Assembly (NCBI GenBank): GCA_905215555.1
Contig: CAJMQU010000011.1
Span: 1-64,000, forward strand
Length of the DNA stretch: 64,000 nucleotides
Direction: 5' to 3'
Source of the DNA: an uncultured bacterium
GTDB lineage: Bacteria; Bacteroidota; Bacteroidia; Bacteroidales; Bacteroidaceae
Shown here: one piece after another, positions 26,479 to 36,128 of the stretch
Layout: the number at the start of each line of letters is the position of its first letter
Numbering within the stretch: the stretch's first letter is position 1
Position numbers and translations under genes: made by a program
The notes under the pieces: model-generated
Databases searched by the model: none
What the model was told of the DNA's origin: nothing
Seen by the model: the letters and a program-made list of their open reading frames with translations, nothing else

Positions 26479-28254
26479 ATGAAATATCTGTATCTACTAT
26501 TATGCACATTGTTAGGGTTTGATGTCATGGCACAGACCAGTCAACCCTTTGAGTTCACTCAAATCCGCCAAGTATTGCAAAAGAAATGGCCGGATAACAG
26601 AACTGTAAACCTTGTATTTCATGGGCACAGCGTACCCTCCGGCTATGCCAACACACCTAATGTAAAAACACTTCAGGCTTATCCCCACCAAGTTCTGGAA
26701 GCCGTCAAAGAAATGTATCCATATGCAGTGGTCAACTCTATTACCACATCCATCGGCGGTGAAAATGCCGAACAAGGTGCCAAACGGTTCAGACAAGAGG
26801 TTCTGCCCCACCGTCCGGATGTCCTATTTATAGATTATGCCTTAAACGACCGCAGTATCGGATTGGAAAGAGCCCGGAAGGCCTGGGAGAAAATGATAAA
26901 AGAAGCGCAAAAACAGCATATCAAAGTCATCTTACTCACCCCGACGCCCGATCTGACCGAAGATATATCGGATGATAATTCTCCGCTTGAGCAATATAGC
27001 CGCCAGATACGCCGTTTAGCCCACGACTATAAAACAGGACTGATAGACAGCTATGCAAGTTTCAAGGAAAAAAGGAAGAATGGAGAAGATTTGAAAACAT
27101 ACATGAGTCAAAGCAATCACCCCAATGAAAAAGGACATCATGTGGTGGCCGGACTTATCTTGAATTACTTCTTCGATGAAGCACAGTGGAATGAATATCA
27201 CCAAAAGCAAACCATGAAGATAATGGGAAAGGTAGCCGACTGGCAACTGATGAATTTCGAGAATCAAGTGCGGAAAGGCTCCCGATGGGCGAATTCGCAT
27301 GCCTACTGGGCATGGACTAACGCGACCATGTATATCGGCATGGCAGAATGGGCGGAGATGTCTGATGATTCCAAATACTGGGGTTTCCTGCTCACCATAG
27401 GAGAAAAGAACCAATGGCAGACCGGCCCCAGTATCTATTTTGCCGATGACATCTGTATCATCCAACCTTATGCCATGTTATTCAATAAATACAAGGAACC
27501 ACACATGATCAAAAAATCCGTTGAGACGTTGGACACTCTCATTGCCAACCCCAGACACAACAGCCTAAGCTATTATGCCGACGGTTCACATTCCCGCTGG
27601 TGTTGGTGCGATGCCTTGTTTATGGCTCCGACTTCTTTTGCACGCATCGGAAAAATAACAGGAGAACCTAAATATTTCGAGTTTATGGATAAAGAGTTCC
27701 GAATCGCTTATGACAGTCTCTACGCCGCTACCGACAGTTTGTTTTTCAGAGATACCCGATACATCAATATGCGCGAACAAAACGGAGAGAAAGTATTTTG
27801 GGGACGAGGAAACGGCTGGGTGACGGGAGCACTGACCTTCATCATCGACAACATGCCTGCCCAACATTCTTCACGCACCTTCTATATCAGTCTTTTCAGG
27901 CAAATGATGAAAAAGATATCTACGCTCCAGGATAAACAAGGCTTCTGGCACTCTTCTCTACTGGACTCAGCTTCCTATCCCATGCCGGAAGCCAGTGCAT
28001 CAGGTTTCTTCACATATAGCCTGTTTTGGGGTCTTAATCATGGATATCTTGAAAAAGAAGAATATCTGCCCATTGCAGAAAAAGCATGGAATGCATTAGT
28101 TTCCGTCGTACACGAAGACGGCAAGATAGGCTATGTACAACCAATAGGAGCTGACCCGAAGAAGGTAGATATGAACGACACAGAAGTGTATGGCACGGGG
28201 GCTTTCCTGCTAGCTGCCACCGAATATATCAAATACTTAAAGCATACAAAATGA
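26479..28254 (+). CDS. SGNH esterase - GH105 unsaturated uronyl hydrolase fusion
   Basis: A 591-residue secreted two-domain enzyme; signal peptide to about residue 19 (GFDVMAQ). Residues about 30-235 form an SGNH hydrolase: block I is FHGHSVPSGY with Ser51, block III is ALND, and His214 lies in SNHPNEKGH. The usual Asp three residues before that His is a Gln, so it may work as a dyad. Residues about 240-590 form an (alpha/alpha)6 GH105 barrel: YFADDICIIQPYAML with Asp323/324, WCWCDALFMAPTSFARIGK with Asp378, and WGRGNGWVTGAL. GH105 enzymes remove the 4,5-unsaturated uronic acid left by polysaccharide lyases; the SGNH part probably removes acetyl groups. Its stop overlaps the start of the lyase by 4 bases (ATGA). 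Confidence 0.85.
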   Translation: MKYLYLLLCTLLGFDVMAQTSQPFEFTQIRQVLQKKWPDNRTVNLVFHGHSVPSGYANTPNVKTLQAYPHQVLEAVKEMYPYAVVNSITTSIGGENAEQGAKRFRQEVLPHRPDVLFIDYALNDRSIGLERARKAWEKMIKEAQKQHIKVILLTPTPDLTEDISDDNSPLEQYSRQIRRLAHDYKTGLIDSYASFKEKRKNGEDLKTYMSQSNHPNEKGHHVVAGLILNYFFDEAQWNEYHQKQTMKIMGKVADWQLMNFENQVRKGSRWANSHAYWAWTNATMYIGMAEWAEMSDDSKYWGFLLTIGEKNQWQTGPSIYFADDICIIQPYAMLFNKYKEPHMIKKSVETLDTLIANPRHNSLSYYADGSHSRWCWCDALFMAPTSFARIGKITGEPKYFEFMDKEFRIAYDSLYAATDSLFFRDTRYINMREQNGEKVFWGRGNGWVTGALTFIIDNMPAQHSSRTFYISLFRQMMKKISTLQDKQGFWHSSLLDSASYPMPEASASGFFTYSLFWGLNHGYLEKEEYLPIAEKAWNALVSVVHEDGKIGYVQPIGADPKKVDMNDTEVYGTGAFLLAATEYIKYLKHTK

Positions 28255-30161
28255 GAAACAGACTTTTACTCGCACTGCTCTTTATCCCTTGCCTGCTTTC
28301 AGCGCAAAACGGATATTATTTCTTCACTGAAAGCGATATCAGCCAAATACGCTCAGCCGCAAAAACGGAATGGGGAAAGAACATTATAGAATCACTGAAA
28401 GATACCGTGGAAGCCCGGCGGGAATATCCCCTAACCGTACCTTTACTGGAAGGAGGACATATACACGATTATTTTTGTCCCGAACACAAAGTACGTTTTT
28501 CATTCGACTGGAATAAGCCGGAAGCACATTACTGTTCACAATGCAAGCATTATTGGACAGGGAATAAGCGTTATGATTGGGCATGGGTAAATGTGGCGCA
28601 TACTCATAATTACAGCTATCTGCGTAACTGTATGTATCTTTATCTCGCAACAGGAGAAAGAGTCTATGCGGAATATATCCGGGACATAATGCTGGATTAT
28701 GCATCGAAATACCTCACGTACCTTGAGCACGACACAGCCAGGAAAGTCGGTCCCTGGGGAGGAAAGATGTTCGGGCAGAGCCTTGATGAATCCGCATGGG
28801 CCAGTGACGCTTGCAGGGCATATATGGCGGCAAAACCAATCATGACACCGGAAGAAATAAAAGAAATAGAGAAAGGATACCTGATTCCCTGCTCACAGCT
28901 CCTATTGAAAAGAAGAGGCACTGCCAACTGGCAGGTATGGCACAATAGCGGACTGATAGCTTTGGGAGTGGCTTTACAAGACGACAGTATCATCAATACA
29001 GCACTCAATGATCCGGAATGTGGTTATCACGCACAAATGGAACGCTACGTTTACAATGATGGCTGGTGGGGTGAAGGGTCGCCCACTTATCATTATTATC
29101 CGCTGCATGCCATCATCCTGTCAGCCGATGCCGTACGCTGCCGGAATATCAACCTGTACAATGAAAAGTTATATAAAATGTTGGCTGCTCCGGCAGCCGG
29201 AGCCTATGCCGATTTATATTTCCCCGCACATAACGACGGATGGTATGGTGAATCCCTGATAGCCCAGGTCAGTTTATACGAAATAGCTTACCAACGCTAT
29301 AACAATGATCCGTTCTTTATGAATGTGTTGCAACAATGCTACCGGTATACTTCAAGAACAGCAGCCGAAGCATTAGAAAACTGCGTCGAGATCCCACAAA
29401 CCAGGTCAATACCTTCCTGGCCGTCCGTACACTTTGAGAATACCGGATATGCCGTACTCAGGTCAGACGCAAGAACCGTCATCATCAAGTATGGGCCACA
29501 TGGAGGCGGACACGGACATCCGGACAAACTCTCTATCTCTGTTCATAATGGGGACAAAGAAATAATCTCCGATATGGGAACATGTGCCTACGGCGTACCG
29601 GCCTTTACCAAATGGTATCGGAAAACACTGTCACATAGCACACTGAGCGTAGATGCAAAAGACCAAAGCGAATCAACAGGCAAGCTGCTTTCCTTCAAAG
29701 CCCGCAAGGATGGTGGAGAAGTGCTTGCCGAAGCACCGGAGGCTTATCCCGGAGTAAGGATGAACAGGAAACTGGTGTTGAAAAAAAACAAACTCACCGA
29801 TATATATACGGCATACTCGGACGATGAGCATCTTTATGATTATGTATTGATACTCACAGAAAAGCCCGTATTCAGCCAAGCCGGAGAATCAATAAATCTG
29901 AATGACTCACCAGCTTACAGTTACATAAAAGACGCGGTTATCAGGAAACAGTCATCCCCTATAAGTTGCAAAGTAGGAAATGCAAGTTTGGTTATTCATA
30001 TGCCTGATAAACAAGAATTTGAAGTCATCATCGGAGAAGCCCCCGGAATTCCGCCGGGCAACGGAAGTGTACTGACAAAGTATGATTCGCCTTTCTGCTA
30101 TCCTCTCATTATACGAATCAAGGATAAAAACTTTAAGATAAGAACTGAATGGAAATTTTAA
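28251..30161 (+). CDS. Heparinase II/III-like polysaccharide lyase
   Basis: A 636-residue secreted enzyme; signal MRNRLLLALLFIPCLLSAQ. An N-terminal (alpha/alpha) toroid spans about 25-385 with HTHNYSYLRNCMYLYLATGE, NWQVWHNSGLIALG near residue 225 and EGSPTYHYYPLHA near 278 (candidate catalytic Asn, His and Tyr). It is followed by a beta-sandwich domain with KYGPHGGGHGHPDKLS (His421/His423), typical of heparinase II/III-superfamily lyases. A CPEHK...YCSQCK pair near 75-100 could bind a metal. Such enzymes beta-eliminate uronic acid-containing chains and yield the substrate for GH105, which is translationally coupled upstream. The lyase family number cannot be assigned by eye. Confidence 0.8.
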   Translation: MRNRLLLALLFIPCLLSAQNGYYFFTESDISQIRSAAKTEWGKNIIESLKDTVEARREYPLTVPLLEGGHIHDYFCPEHKVRFSFDWNKPEAHYCSQCKHYWTGNKRYDWAWVNVAHTHNYSYLRNCMYLYLATGERVYAEYIRDIMLDYASKYLTYLEHDTARKVGPWGGKMFGQSLDESAWASDACRAYMAAKPIMTPEEIKEIEKGYLIPCSQLLLKRRGTANWQVWHNSGLIALGVALQDDSIINTALNDPECGYHAQMERYVYNDGWWGEGSPTYHYYPLHAIILSADAVRCRNINLYNEKLYKMLAAPAAGAYADLYFPAHNDGWYGESLIAQVSLYEIAYQRYNNDPFFMNVLQQCYRYTSRTAAEALENCVEIPQTRSIPSWPSVHFENTGYAVLRSDARTVIIKYGPHGGGHGHPDKLSISVHNGDKEIISDMGTCAYGVPAFTKWYRKTLSHSTLSVDAKDQSESTGKLLSFKARKDGGEVLAEAPEAYPGVRMNRKLVLKKNKLTDIYTAYSDDEHLYDYVLILTEKPVFSQAGESINLNDSPAYSYIKDAVIRKQSSPISCKVGNASLVIHMPDKQEFEVIIGEAPGIPPGNGSVLTKYDSPFCYPLIIRIKDKNFKIRTEWKF

Positions 30162-30170
30162 TTTGATATC

Positions 30171-32957
30171 ATGAAAATAAGTAGACTTTTAATTGCCTGG
30201 GGCATAATCGCCCTGTTTATGAGTTCCTGCAAACAGTCAATGCAAGAAATTGACCTGTCAGGAGAATGGGAAGTGGCGCTGGACAGCCTGGATAAAGGAA
30301 TCTCCGAAAGGTGGTATATAGAATCCTTTTCTGACCGGATTCTCCTTCCCGGAACACTTTGTGATGCCGGATATGGTACTCCCTGCACCCTTAAGCCTGT
30401 TATGGAAAAAGAAATCTTTCTGAATCTGAAACGGAAATTCGATTATCTGGGTCCTGCATGGTATCGAAAAGAAATTTCTGTCCCCAGAGAATGGAAAGAT
30501 AAAGATGTAATTCTCACCTTGGAACGTGTCATCTGGAATTCCCAGGTATGGATTAACGGAACACAAGTAGCGAGAGCTAATGAAAGCCTTACTACCCCGC
30601 ACTATTTCAACTTGGGCAAGTATCTTGTTCCGGGAGAAAACAACGTGATTGCCATTCGCATCGACAACCGCAGGCAGCATGATATCTCTGTCAGAAATCT
30701 GGCGCATGCCTACACCAACGATACCCAGACCATGTGGAACGGTATCTTAGGCAAGATTGCGCTGACTGCCAAAGATAAAGTCCGGATTGAAGAACTACGT
30801 TTAACCCCTAATATCGACAATCAGACGGTTAACGTCACTGTAAAAATAGGGAGCGACGGTACGGCTCTTGCGTCCGGAAAGCTCCGGCTATCCGTGAAAG
30901 ACCCGAAAGGGAACAAACTGCCGGAGAAAGAAATAAAGATAAACAGTATGGAAACCACCTTTGACTACCCGGTTAAAGACGCCATGTTGTGGGATGAATT
31001 CAGCCCTAACATCTACGAAGCCACCGCCACTCTTGAAGTCGGAAACATGACTGACTCCAGAAGTGAAACATTCGGTATGAGAAAACTGACCAATAAAGAA
31101 GCTCTTCTGCAAATCAACGACCGCAGGCTTTTCCTTAGAGGCACACTGGAATGTTGCATCTTCCCCCTGAAAGGTTATCCTCCAATGGACAATACCGGTT
31201 GGGAGAAAGTTTTCAATGCCGCCCGAAATTACGGATTGAACCACATACGCTTCCACTCCTGGTGTCCGCCGGAAGCAGCTTTCGACGTGGCAGACCAAAT
31301 GGGCTTTTACCTTCAGATAGAACTGCCTTTATGGGCACTTAATGTAGGAGAAGACCAGAAAACTGTAGATTTCCTGTATGATGAAGCCGACCGCATCATG
31401 AAAGAGTATGGCAATCATCCTTCCTTCTGTTTCTGGAGTCTGGGCAACGAGTTGCAGGGAGATTTCAATGTGATGGATAAGCTGCTCACCACTATCAAGC
31501 AAGAGGATAAACGTCACTTATACATGACCACTACATTCACGTTTGAATCCGGGCATGGCAGTTGGCCCGAATCCAACGATGACTTTTGGGTTACCCAATG
31601 GACCAAAAACGGCTGGGTACGCGGGCAAGGTATCTTTGACGATCAGCCTGCAAGCTTCAACAAAGATTTCTCCACTGCAATAGAAGGTTTGCCAGTTCCG
31701 CTCATCACACATGAGATAGGGCAATACAGCGTATTCCCCAATCTGAAAGAAATTGATAAATACACCGGCAACCTGCTGCCTTTGAACTTTAAAGCTGTAG
31801 CCAAAGACCTTGAAAAGAAAGGAAGGCTGCACCTGGCCGAAGCCAACCTGATGGCCAGCGGAAAACTTGCCGCCATCTTATATAAAGAAGAAATAGAACG
31901 GGCACTCAAAACTCCCGGATTCAGTGGCTTCCAGTTATTGGATTTGCATGACTTCCCCGGCCAGGGCACAGCACTTGTAGGAATCATCGACGCTTTCTGG
32001 GAAAGCAAAGGATTAATCACTCCTGAAGAGTTCCGGCAATTCTGTTCACCGGTAGTGCCGTTAGCACGCTTTGAAAAAGCTACCTATGCAAATAATGAAA
32101 CCTTTAAAGCTCAGTTTGAAGTTGCAAACTTCAGCAATAAAGTCTTGAGTGATATCCAACCGGAATGGGCGCTGAAAGATTCTAAAGGTACCACCATTGC
32201 AGAAGGAAAACTGGAGAAACAAGAAGTAGCAATCGGCAATGCCTTGAAGCTGGGAAATGTATCCATTCCCTTGAAACCGATAGCAAAGGCCGACCGGCTC
32301 ACATTATCCATTCAGTTTGCAGGTACCGACTACCGCAATTCCTGGAATATCTGGGTATATCCGCAAGAGCTGCCGGAGGTTGGTAATGAAATCATTTACA
32401 CACGAAGCTTTGCCGATGCAGAGAAAGCACTGAATCAAGGAAAGAAAGTCTTACTGAATCCTGTCCAGGAAGATATCAACGGACTGGAAGGCAAGTTTGT
32501 ACAAGTATTCTGGAGTCCGGTTCACTTCCCCAATCAACCGGGAACAATGGGTATCCTTTGCGACCCGGCACATCCTGCACTGGCTGATTTCCCGACCGAA
32601 ATGCATAGCAACTGGCAATGGTGGGATATCTGCAAGAATGCAACAACTATGGAACTCGATAGTCTGAAAAACAACATGCAGCCTATCATAAGAATGGTTG
32701 ATAACTTCTATAAGAACCGGAACTTGGGGTTACTGTTCGAGGCAAAAGTTGGAAATGGGAAATTACTGGTGTGCAGCTCGGACTTGATAAAAGACCTCGA
32801 TTCCCGTCCGGTATCCCGGCAATTACGCTATAGCTTATTGAAATATATGGAAAACAGCGCATTCCATCCGGAAGAAGAGCTTTCATTCGAACAGATAAAA
32901 AAGATCCTCCATAATGTGAACAAGAAAAAAGAAGAAAAGAAATCTATTTATGAATAG
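30171..32957 (+). CDS. GH2-family glycoside hydrolase lipoprotein
   Basis: A 928-residue enzyme; lipobox ALFMSSCKQS (Cys near residue 20). Jelly-roll domain (about 30-205: GPAWYRKEISVP, LTLERVIWNSQVWINGTQV, NNVIAIRIDNR), Ig-like domain, then a TIM barrel. The acid/base is Glu427 in WSLGNELQ and the likely nucleophile Glu515 in ITHEIGQYSV. A long C-terminal region of about 250 residues follows. The HEIGQY variant separates it from classical beta-galactosidases and beta-glucuronidases and is common in GH2 enzymes of pectin or glycosaminoglycan-like loci; the sugar specificity is open. It is the last gene of the PUL 1 transcription unit, ten bases after the lyase. Confidence 0.82.
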   Translation: MKISRLLIAWGIIALFMSSCKQSMQEIDLSGEWEVALDSLDKGISERWYIESFSDRILLPGTLCDAGYGTPCTLKPVMEKEIFLNLKRKFDYLGPAWYRKEISVPREWKDKDVILTLERVIWNSQVWINGTQVARANESLTTPHYFNLGKYLVPGENNVIAIRIDNRRQHDISVRNLAHAYTNDTQTMWNGILGKIALTAKDKVRIEELRLTPNIDNQTVNVTVKIGSDGTALASGKLRLSVKDPKGNKLPEKEIKINSMETTFDYPVKDAMLWDEFSPNIYEATATLEVGNMTDSRSETFGMRKLTNKEALLQINDRRLFLRGTLECCIFPLKGYPPMDNTGWEKVFNAARNYGLNHIRFHSWCPPEAAFDVADQMGFYLQIELPLWALNVGEDQKTVDFLYDEADRIMKEYGNHPSFCFWSLGNELQGDFNVMDKLLTTIKQEDKRHLYMTTTFTFESGHGSWPESNDDFWVTQWTKNGWVRGQGIFDDQPASFNKDFSTAIEGLPVPLITHEIGQYSVFPNLKEIDKYTGNLLPLNFKAVAKDLEKKGRLHLAEANLMASGKLAAILYKEEIERALKTPGFSGFQLLDLHDFPGQGTALVGIIDAFWESKGLITPEEFRQFCSPVVPLARFEKATYANNETFKAQFEVANFSNKVLSDIQPEWALKDSKGTTIAEGKLEKQEVAIGNALKLGNVSIPLKPIAKADRLTLSIQFAGTDYRNSWNIWVYPQELPEVGNEIIYTRSFADAEKALNQGKKVLLNPVQEDINGLEGKFVQVFWSPVHFPNQPGTMGILCDPAHPALADFPTEMHSNWQWWDICKNATTMELDSLKNNMQPIIRMVDNFYKNRNLGLLFEAKVGNGKLLVCSSDLIKDLDSRPVSRQLRYSLLKYMENSAFHPEEELSFEQIKKILHNVNKKKEEKKSIYE

Positions 32958-32969
32958 ATAAAAAGAAAA

Positions 32970-32999
32970 CCGTTCCCTCTCCTCACGGAGGTGGAACGG
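32970..32999 (-). terminator. Terminator of the DUF4890 gene (and end of PUL 1)
   Basis: CCGTTCC (32970-32976) pairs with GGAACGG (32993-32999), with an inner CCTC/GAGG stem. On the minus strand a TTTTCTTTTT run follows, so it mainly terminates the minus-strand gene; it may also stop the plus-strand PUL transcript. Confidence 0.65.
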
Positions 33000-33042
33000 C
33001 ACAGTCAATAATACATGAAAAAACGCTATTTAGAGAGAGTCT

Positions 33043-33585
33043 CTACAAATTTGGTTCTTGAGGATGATCTTGCGGTTGAAGCGGTTCTTGCGGCTGACGC
33101 ATTTCCTGCCATTTTGCATATTGCTCTGCCGTCAGAATTTTCTTTATCTTCTTTTCCTTTTTAGCAGTAGCCTTTTGCTTCTTTTCCGCATTGTCCTTGC
33201 TCATTGCAGGACGTTCACCGCGAGTTCCCACAGGTGGACGGCCGCCACCCATTCCGGGGCCCATTCCGCCACCCATCGGCGGGCGTCCGCCTCCCATGCC
33301 GGGGCGTTCACCCCGTTGTTCACCTCTTGGCGGGCGTTGTCCTTCTCCTCTTTCTGCCATTGCAGCAAAACGTTCCTGTTGTTCTTTCAGGTTCAGTTTG
33401 TACAATTTATCATATTGTTTGTCGGTCAGTTGCAGGCCGTCTTTCATCCGGTCCGTCATCTTCCTGGCGGACTTTTCGGGTGAGGGCACTTCACGGGGCA
33501 ATTGTTTCTTTTCTTGCTCCTGCGAAAAAGCCATTCCGCACATTAGGCAAACAGCTAACAAACACAATAGTCTATTTCTTTTCAT
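33043..33585 (-). CDS. DUF4890-type secreted protein, Gly/Pro/Arg-rich
   Basis: A 180-residue exported protein with signal MKRNRLLCLLAVCLMCGMAFSQ. The central helical part has the LTDKQYDKLYKLNLKEQQERF pattern, and the end ILTAEQYAKWQEMR again has an LT-x-x-Q motif, as in Spy/CpxP-like periplasmic stress proteins. Between them is a low-complexity region (about 80-125) of RPPRGEQRGER and PPMGGGMGPGMGGG repeats. Family members are common in Bacteroidales; function is not known. It lies downstream of the DUF6268 gene after a 494-bp gap with its own -7 box. Confidence 0.7.
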   Translation of the reverse strand: MKRNRLLCLLAVCLMCGMAFSQEQEKKQLPREVPSPEKSARKMTDRMKDGLQLTDKQYDKLYKLNLKEQQERFAAMAERGEGQRPPRGEQRGERPGMGGGRPPMGGGMGPGMGGGRPPVGTRGERPAMSKDNAEKKQKATAKKEKKIKKILTAEQYAKWQEMRQPQEPLQPQDHPQEPNL

Positions 33586-33610
33586 TCTGTACCAGCTTTT
33601 TATTCCGATG

Positions 33611-33618
33611 CAAATGTA
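33611..33618 (-). promoter_or_regulatory. -7 box of the DUF4890 gene
   Basis: Minus-strand TACATTTG, 25 bases upstream of the ATG at 33585. A TTTT at the -33 position (33639-33642) gives 20-nt spacing. Confidence 0.55.
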
Positions 33619-33687
33619 AGGGAGGGAAAGGAGAACAGAAAATAAAATCTACGAAAGGGGAGGTTTTGTCGACGAGGTAGTCCCCAA

Positions 33688-33822
33688 ACAGAACCCGGTT
33701 TCCAAGAGCAGAAACGACAGTTCCCACGGTAGGAAACGAGCGTTTCCATTAAAGGAAACTTGCGTTCCCATCAAAGGAAACTGGAGTTTCTGAGGCTTGG
33801 GAACGAGCGTTTCCTACCACTA
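33688..33822. repeat. Intergenic array, 22-bp period with palindromic units (array C)
   Basis: GGAAAC-type half-sites recur at 33710, 33732, 33754, 33776 and 33799 (steps 22, 22, 22, 23), with a degenerate unit at about 33688. Each unit is close to GGAAACGAGCGTTTCC, which is itself an inverted repeat (exact at 33732-33747). The first and last units can also pair over about 20 bases. Confidence 0.8.
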
Positions 33823-34079
33823 AGAAACTACAACATATTATATTTCAATCAGATACATCACTTCAAAGCCCATTCTATCTCAAGTGCCTTTATGTTTAAA
33901 CACGTCCGAAAACAGATCCAAAAGTAGTGCTGACAAAACGCTTGTCGTCACTTACAAACACCTTATCAGCACAACCCTTAAATCCCGATTAACAAAAGGT
34001 TTGAAGGCTATCAGTGCTGGAGTGCTGACAAAATCGAAAAAAACTTTATTTGAAACTGAACACTGAGTTTCGAATTAAG
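33823..34079. other. Non-coding stretch between DUF6268 and DUF4890 genes
   Basis: AT-rich, with several copies of GTGCTGA(C/T)AA in both orientations (around 33928, 33964 and 34021). No credible gene. Confidence 0.4.
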
Positions 34080-34982
34080 CTAAAAGCCCCACTTCAATCC
34101 GGCTGACAAATAAAAAGTAGGATAGAAGTTAATCTCCTCTTTATCCTTAAACATACTATTGGCAAAGCCTTTCAACGTGCGTTTAGTCAGATCGGCAGAC
34201 CTGAGCCAATTGCCACCTACGCCCAGAAACAGGCATGATTTCTCACCTATCTTGTATTCAGGACGCAGATAAGACCGTATCATGGCGGAAGCATACATCA
34301 TGGATTTTCCGTCCACATCCATCACCGAAGACATCCCATCCATCTCCATAGCCACCAGCCTCAGCTTAAATCGATTGCCCAACCGCACCGCTCCGGATAT
34401 CTCCATACCCGAGGAGAGGTTCACATTCACCTCATAATTACCTGAGAGCTGCCAGTTAAGGAAGAACATCGGCATGGCAATCGGTACGCCAAATGAGTTC
34501 GTTACTCCTGCTCCAATACCTAAATCCAGATTCTTCCTGCATTTATATACAAAGATGACCGCGCCATTCACCAACACACTCTCCCACGTAATTGCATCCG
34601 GTGCAGAATAAATACCTCCACCCACACTCGCAATCATATACCACTTTTTTGAGATAGGACGTACGTGCATCAAACTAAGATTAGCGTTCAGCACTTCATC
34701 AGGGTGCATATCCGTCAGCATATCCTTATTATTAAGCACCGCATAAGCACCGCTCACCGATGCCGACCACATAATGGGTTGTCCCGCAGCATTCTGTTTC
34801 AGGGAGAAAGGTAATGTATAGGCTCCGCTCACTTTAAATAAATCTCCGGAACCCAGTTTATTTCCCGCTTCATCTTTAAAGGAAGATGAAGGCATATACT
34901 CCGTTTTAATCACTCCCTGTGCAAAGCTGCTGACTGCCGCTACCGAGAGCAACAGAAATGTAAGATAAGAGAATCGTCTCAT
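34080..34982 (-). CDS. DUF6268-type outer-membrane beta-barrel protein
   Basis: A 300-residue protein with signal peptide MRRFSYLTFLLLSVAAVSSFAQ and alternating hydrophobic strands typical of a small outer-membrane barrel (LFKVSGAYTLPFSL, WYMIASVGGGIYSA, LDLGIGAGVTNSFG, FYLSAGLKWGF), ending in a C-terminal aromatic Phe as barrel proteins do. Family function is unknown. It lies 129 bases downstream of the LytS-type kinase gene and reads in the same direction, so it may be part of, or a target of, that two-component unit. Confidence 0.7.
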   Translation of the reverse strand: MRRFSYLTFLLLSVAAVSSFAQGVIKTEYMPSSSFKDEAGNKLGSGDLFKVSGAYTLPFSLKQNAAGQPIMWSASVSGAYAVLNNKDMLTDMHPDEVLNANLSLMHVRPISKKWYMIASVGGGIYSAPDAITWESVLVNGAVIFVYKCRKNLDLGIGAGVTNSFGVPIAMPMFFLNWQLSGNYEVNVNLSSGMEISGAVRLGNRFKLRLVAMEMDGMSSVMDVDGKSMMYASAMIRSYLRPEYKIGEKSCLFLGVGGNWLRSADLTKRTLKGFANSMFKDKEEINFYPTFYLSAGLKWGF

Positions 34983-35111
34983 TGCTAATAAATTAGATTA
35001 TATATTTATTGCAAAGAAACACGTTTAGAACATCCGGTATAAGTGCTTTCCGACCAACTGCACCAACAACCGGCTGAAATTCAGAAATCAAAAGATAAGC
35101 CGGAAAGAGGA

Positions 35112-36116
35112 TTATTCGAGGAAAGGGATTCTTACCGTAAACTCTACACTACTTTCGATAATGGCAATCTCTTTATTATAAAGAGCATATTGCTTCTGCA
35201 GGTTTCCCAACCCCACACCACCCCTGTCCACCGAAGTTCGCAGTTGCAGATTATTGGAAACCATTATGCCATCATCCGCCATGTCAATCCGGATAACAAG
35301 AGGACTTTTCAAAGTCGCTATATTATGCTTTATTGCATTCTCCACCAGCAATTGCAGGCTGACGGGGATAATCTGCCGGTTTCCATATAAATCGCTTTCG
35401 CCGATTTCAATGAATAGTGCATCTTCAAAACGAATCTTCTCCAGAAAAATATAACGCTCCAAAAAGTCCAGTTCCTCCTTCAAAGTAACCATCGGACGAT
35501 TATTCGTCAACAACAGATAGCGATAGACACCCGATAGTTTTTTGGCAAACTGGTTCGTCTTCTCTGCGTCACTATATGCCAGTGAAGAAAGTACATTCAG
35601 GCTGTTGAACAGGAAATGCGGATTTATCTGTGCTTTCAACGTCTCATATTGGTATTGAATCTTTTCTTTCTCAACAAGTGCCAATTTCTTCTCTGCCTCC
35701 ATCTGGCTCTGCTGGTAAAAGAATATCTCAATCAGAAGGACGATCATACAATTCCAGAGTACCACAGGCAAAGACATTTTCAGTATGGCGTAGTCTTCCG
35801 GCCAGGGTTCATTCAGAATAATGGACAGGGCATAATTTGCCACTACGCCAAATAGACTCACCCACACAGATGCCAGTAGCAAACCGACAAACACCTTCAC
35901 CGCGTTGCTGACACCTCCCAACCGCTTATGCACAACAAAGATGATAAAGAAGTCCACACCCCCTACCAGGATACAGGCCGGCAGATTAAGCAAGTATTGA
36001 GTTTCCAAACTTAAACTCCGGGGGGCATCAGAAAGAAGTTCCGCCACGTACTGAAATGCGAACAATGAGACTGCAATCAGCAGCACAAAAAGAAGGATAT
36101 ACCATTTATTCTTCAT
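35112..36116 (-). CDS. LytS/YehU-type sensor histidine kinase
   Basis: A 334-residue membrane kinase with four predicted transmembrane helices in the first 140 residues (starting YILLFVLLIAVSLFAF and ending MIVLLIEIFFYQQS), a short coiled linker (QMEAEKKLALVEKEKIQYQYETL), and the His_kinase domain with phospho-acceptor in LKAQINPHFLFNSLNVLSS near residue 170. The ATPase part has LQLLVENAIKHNI and GVGLGNLQKQYALY. It is encoded 12 bases after its LytTR response regulator. In this family the signal is often a membrane or pyruvate-type cue; no ligand domain is visible here. Confidence 0.9.
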   Translation of the reverse strand: MKNKWYILLFVLLIAVSLFAFQYVAELLSDAPRSLSLETQYLLNLPACILVGGVDFFIIFVVHKRLGGVSNAVKVFVGLLLASVWVSLFGVVANYALSIILNEPWPEDYAILKMSLPVVLWNCMIVLLIEIFFYQQSQMEAEKKLALVEKEKIQYQYETLKAQINPHFLFNSLNVLSSLAYSDAEKTNQFAKKLSGVYRYLLLTNNRPMVTLKEELDFLERYIFLEKIRFEDALFIEIGESDLYGNRQIIPVSLQLLVENAIKHNIATLKSPLVIRIDMADDGIMVSNNLQLRTSVDRGGVGLGNLQKQYALYNKEIAIIESSVEFTVRIPFLE

Positions 36117-36128
36117 TGCCGGCAGTAT

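Noticed and set aside
33191..33680. Two plus-strand frames of about 150 codons opposite the DUF4890 gene
   Set aside because: Produced by the low-complexity Gly/Pro/Arg coding region read in reverse.
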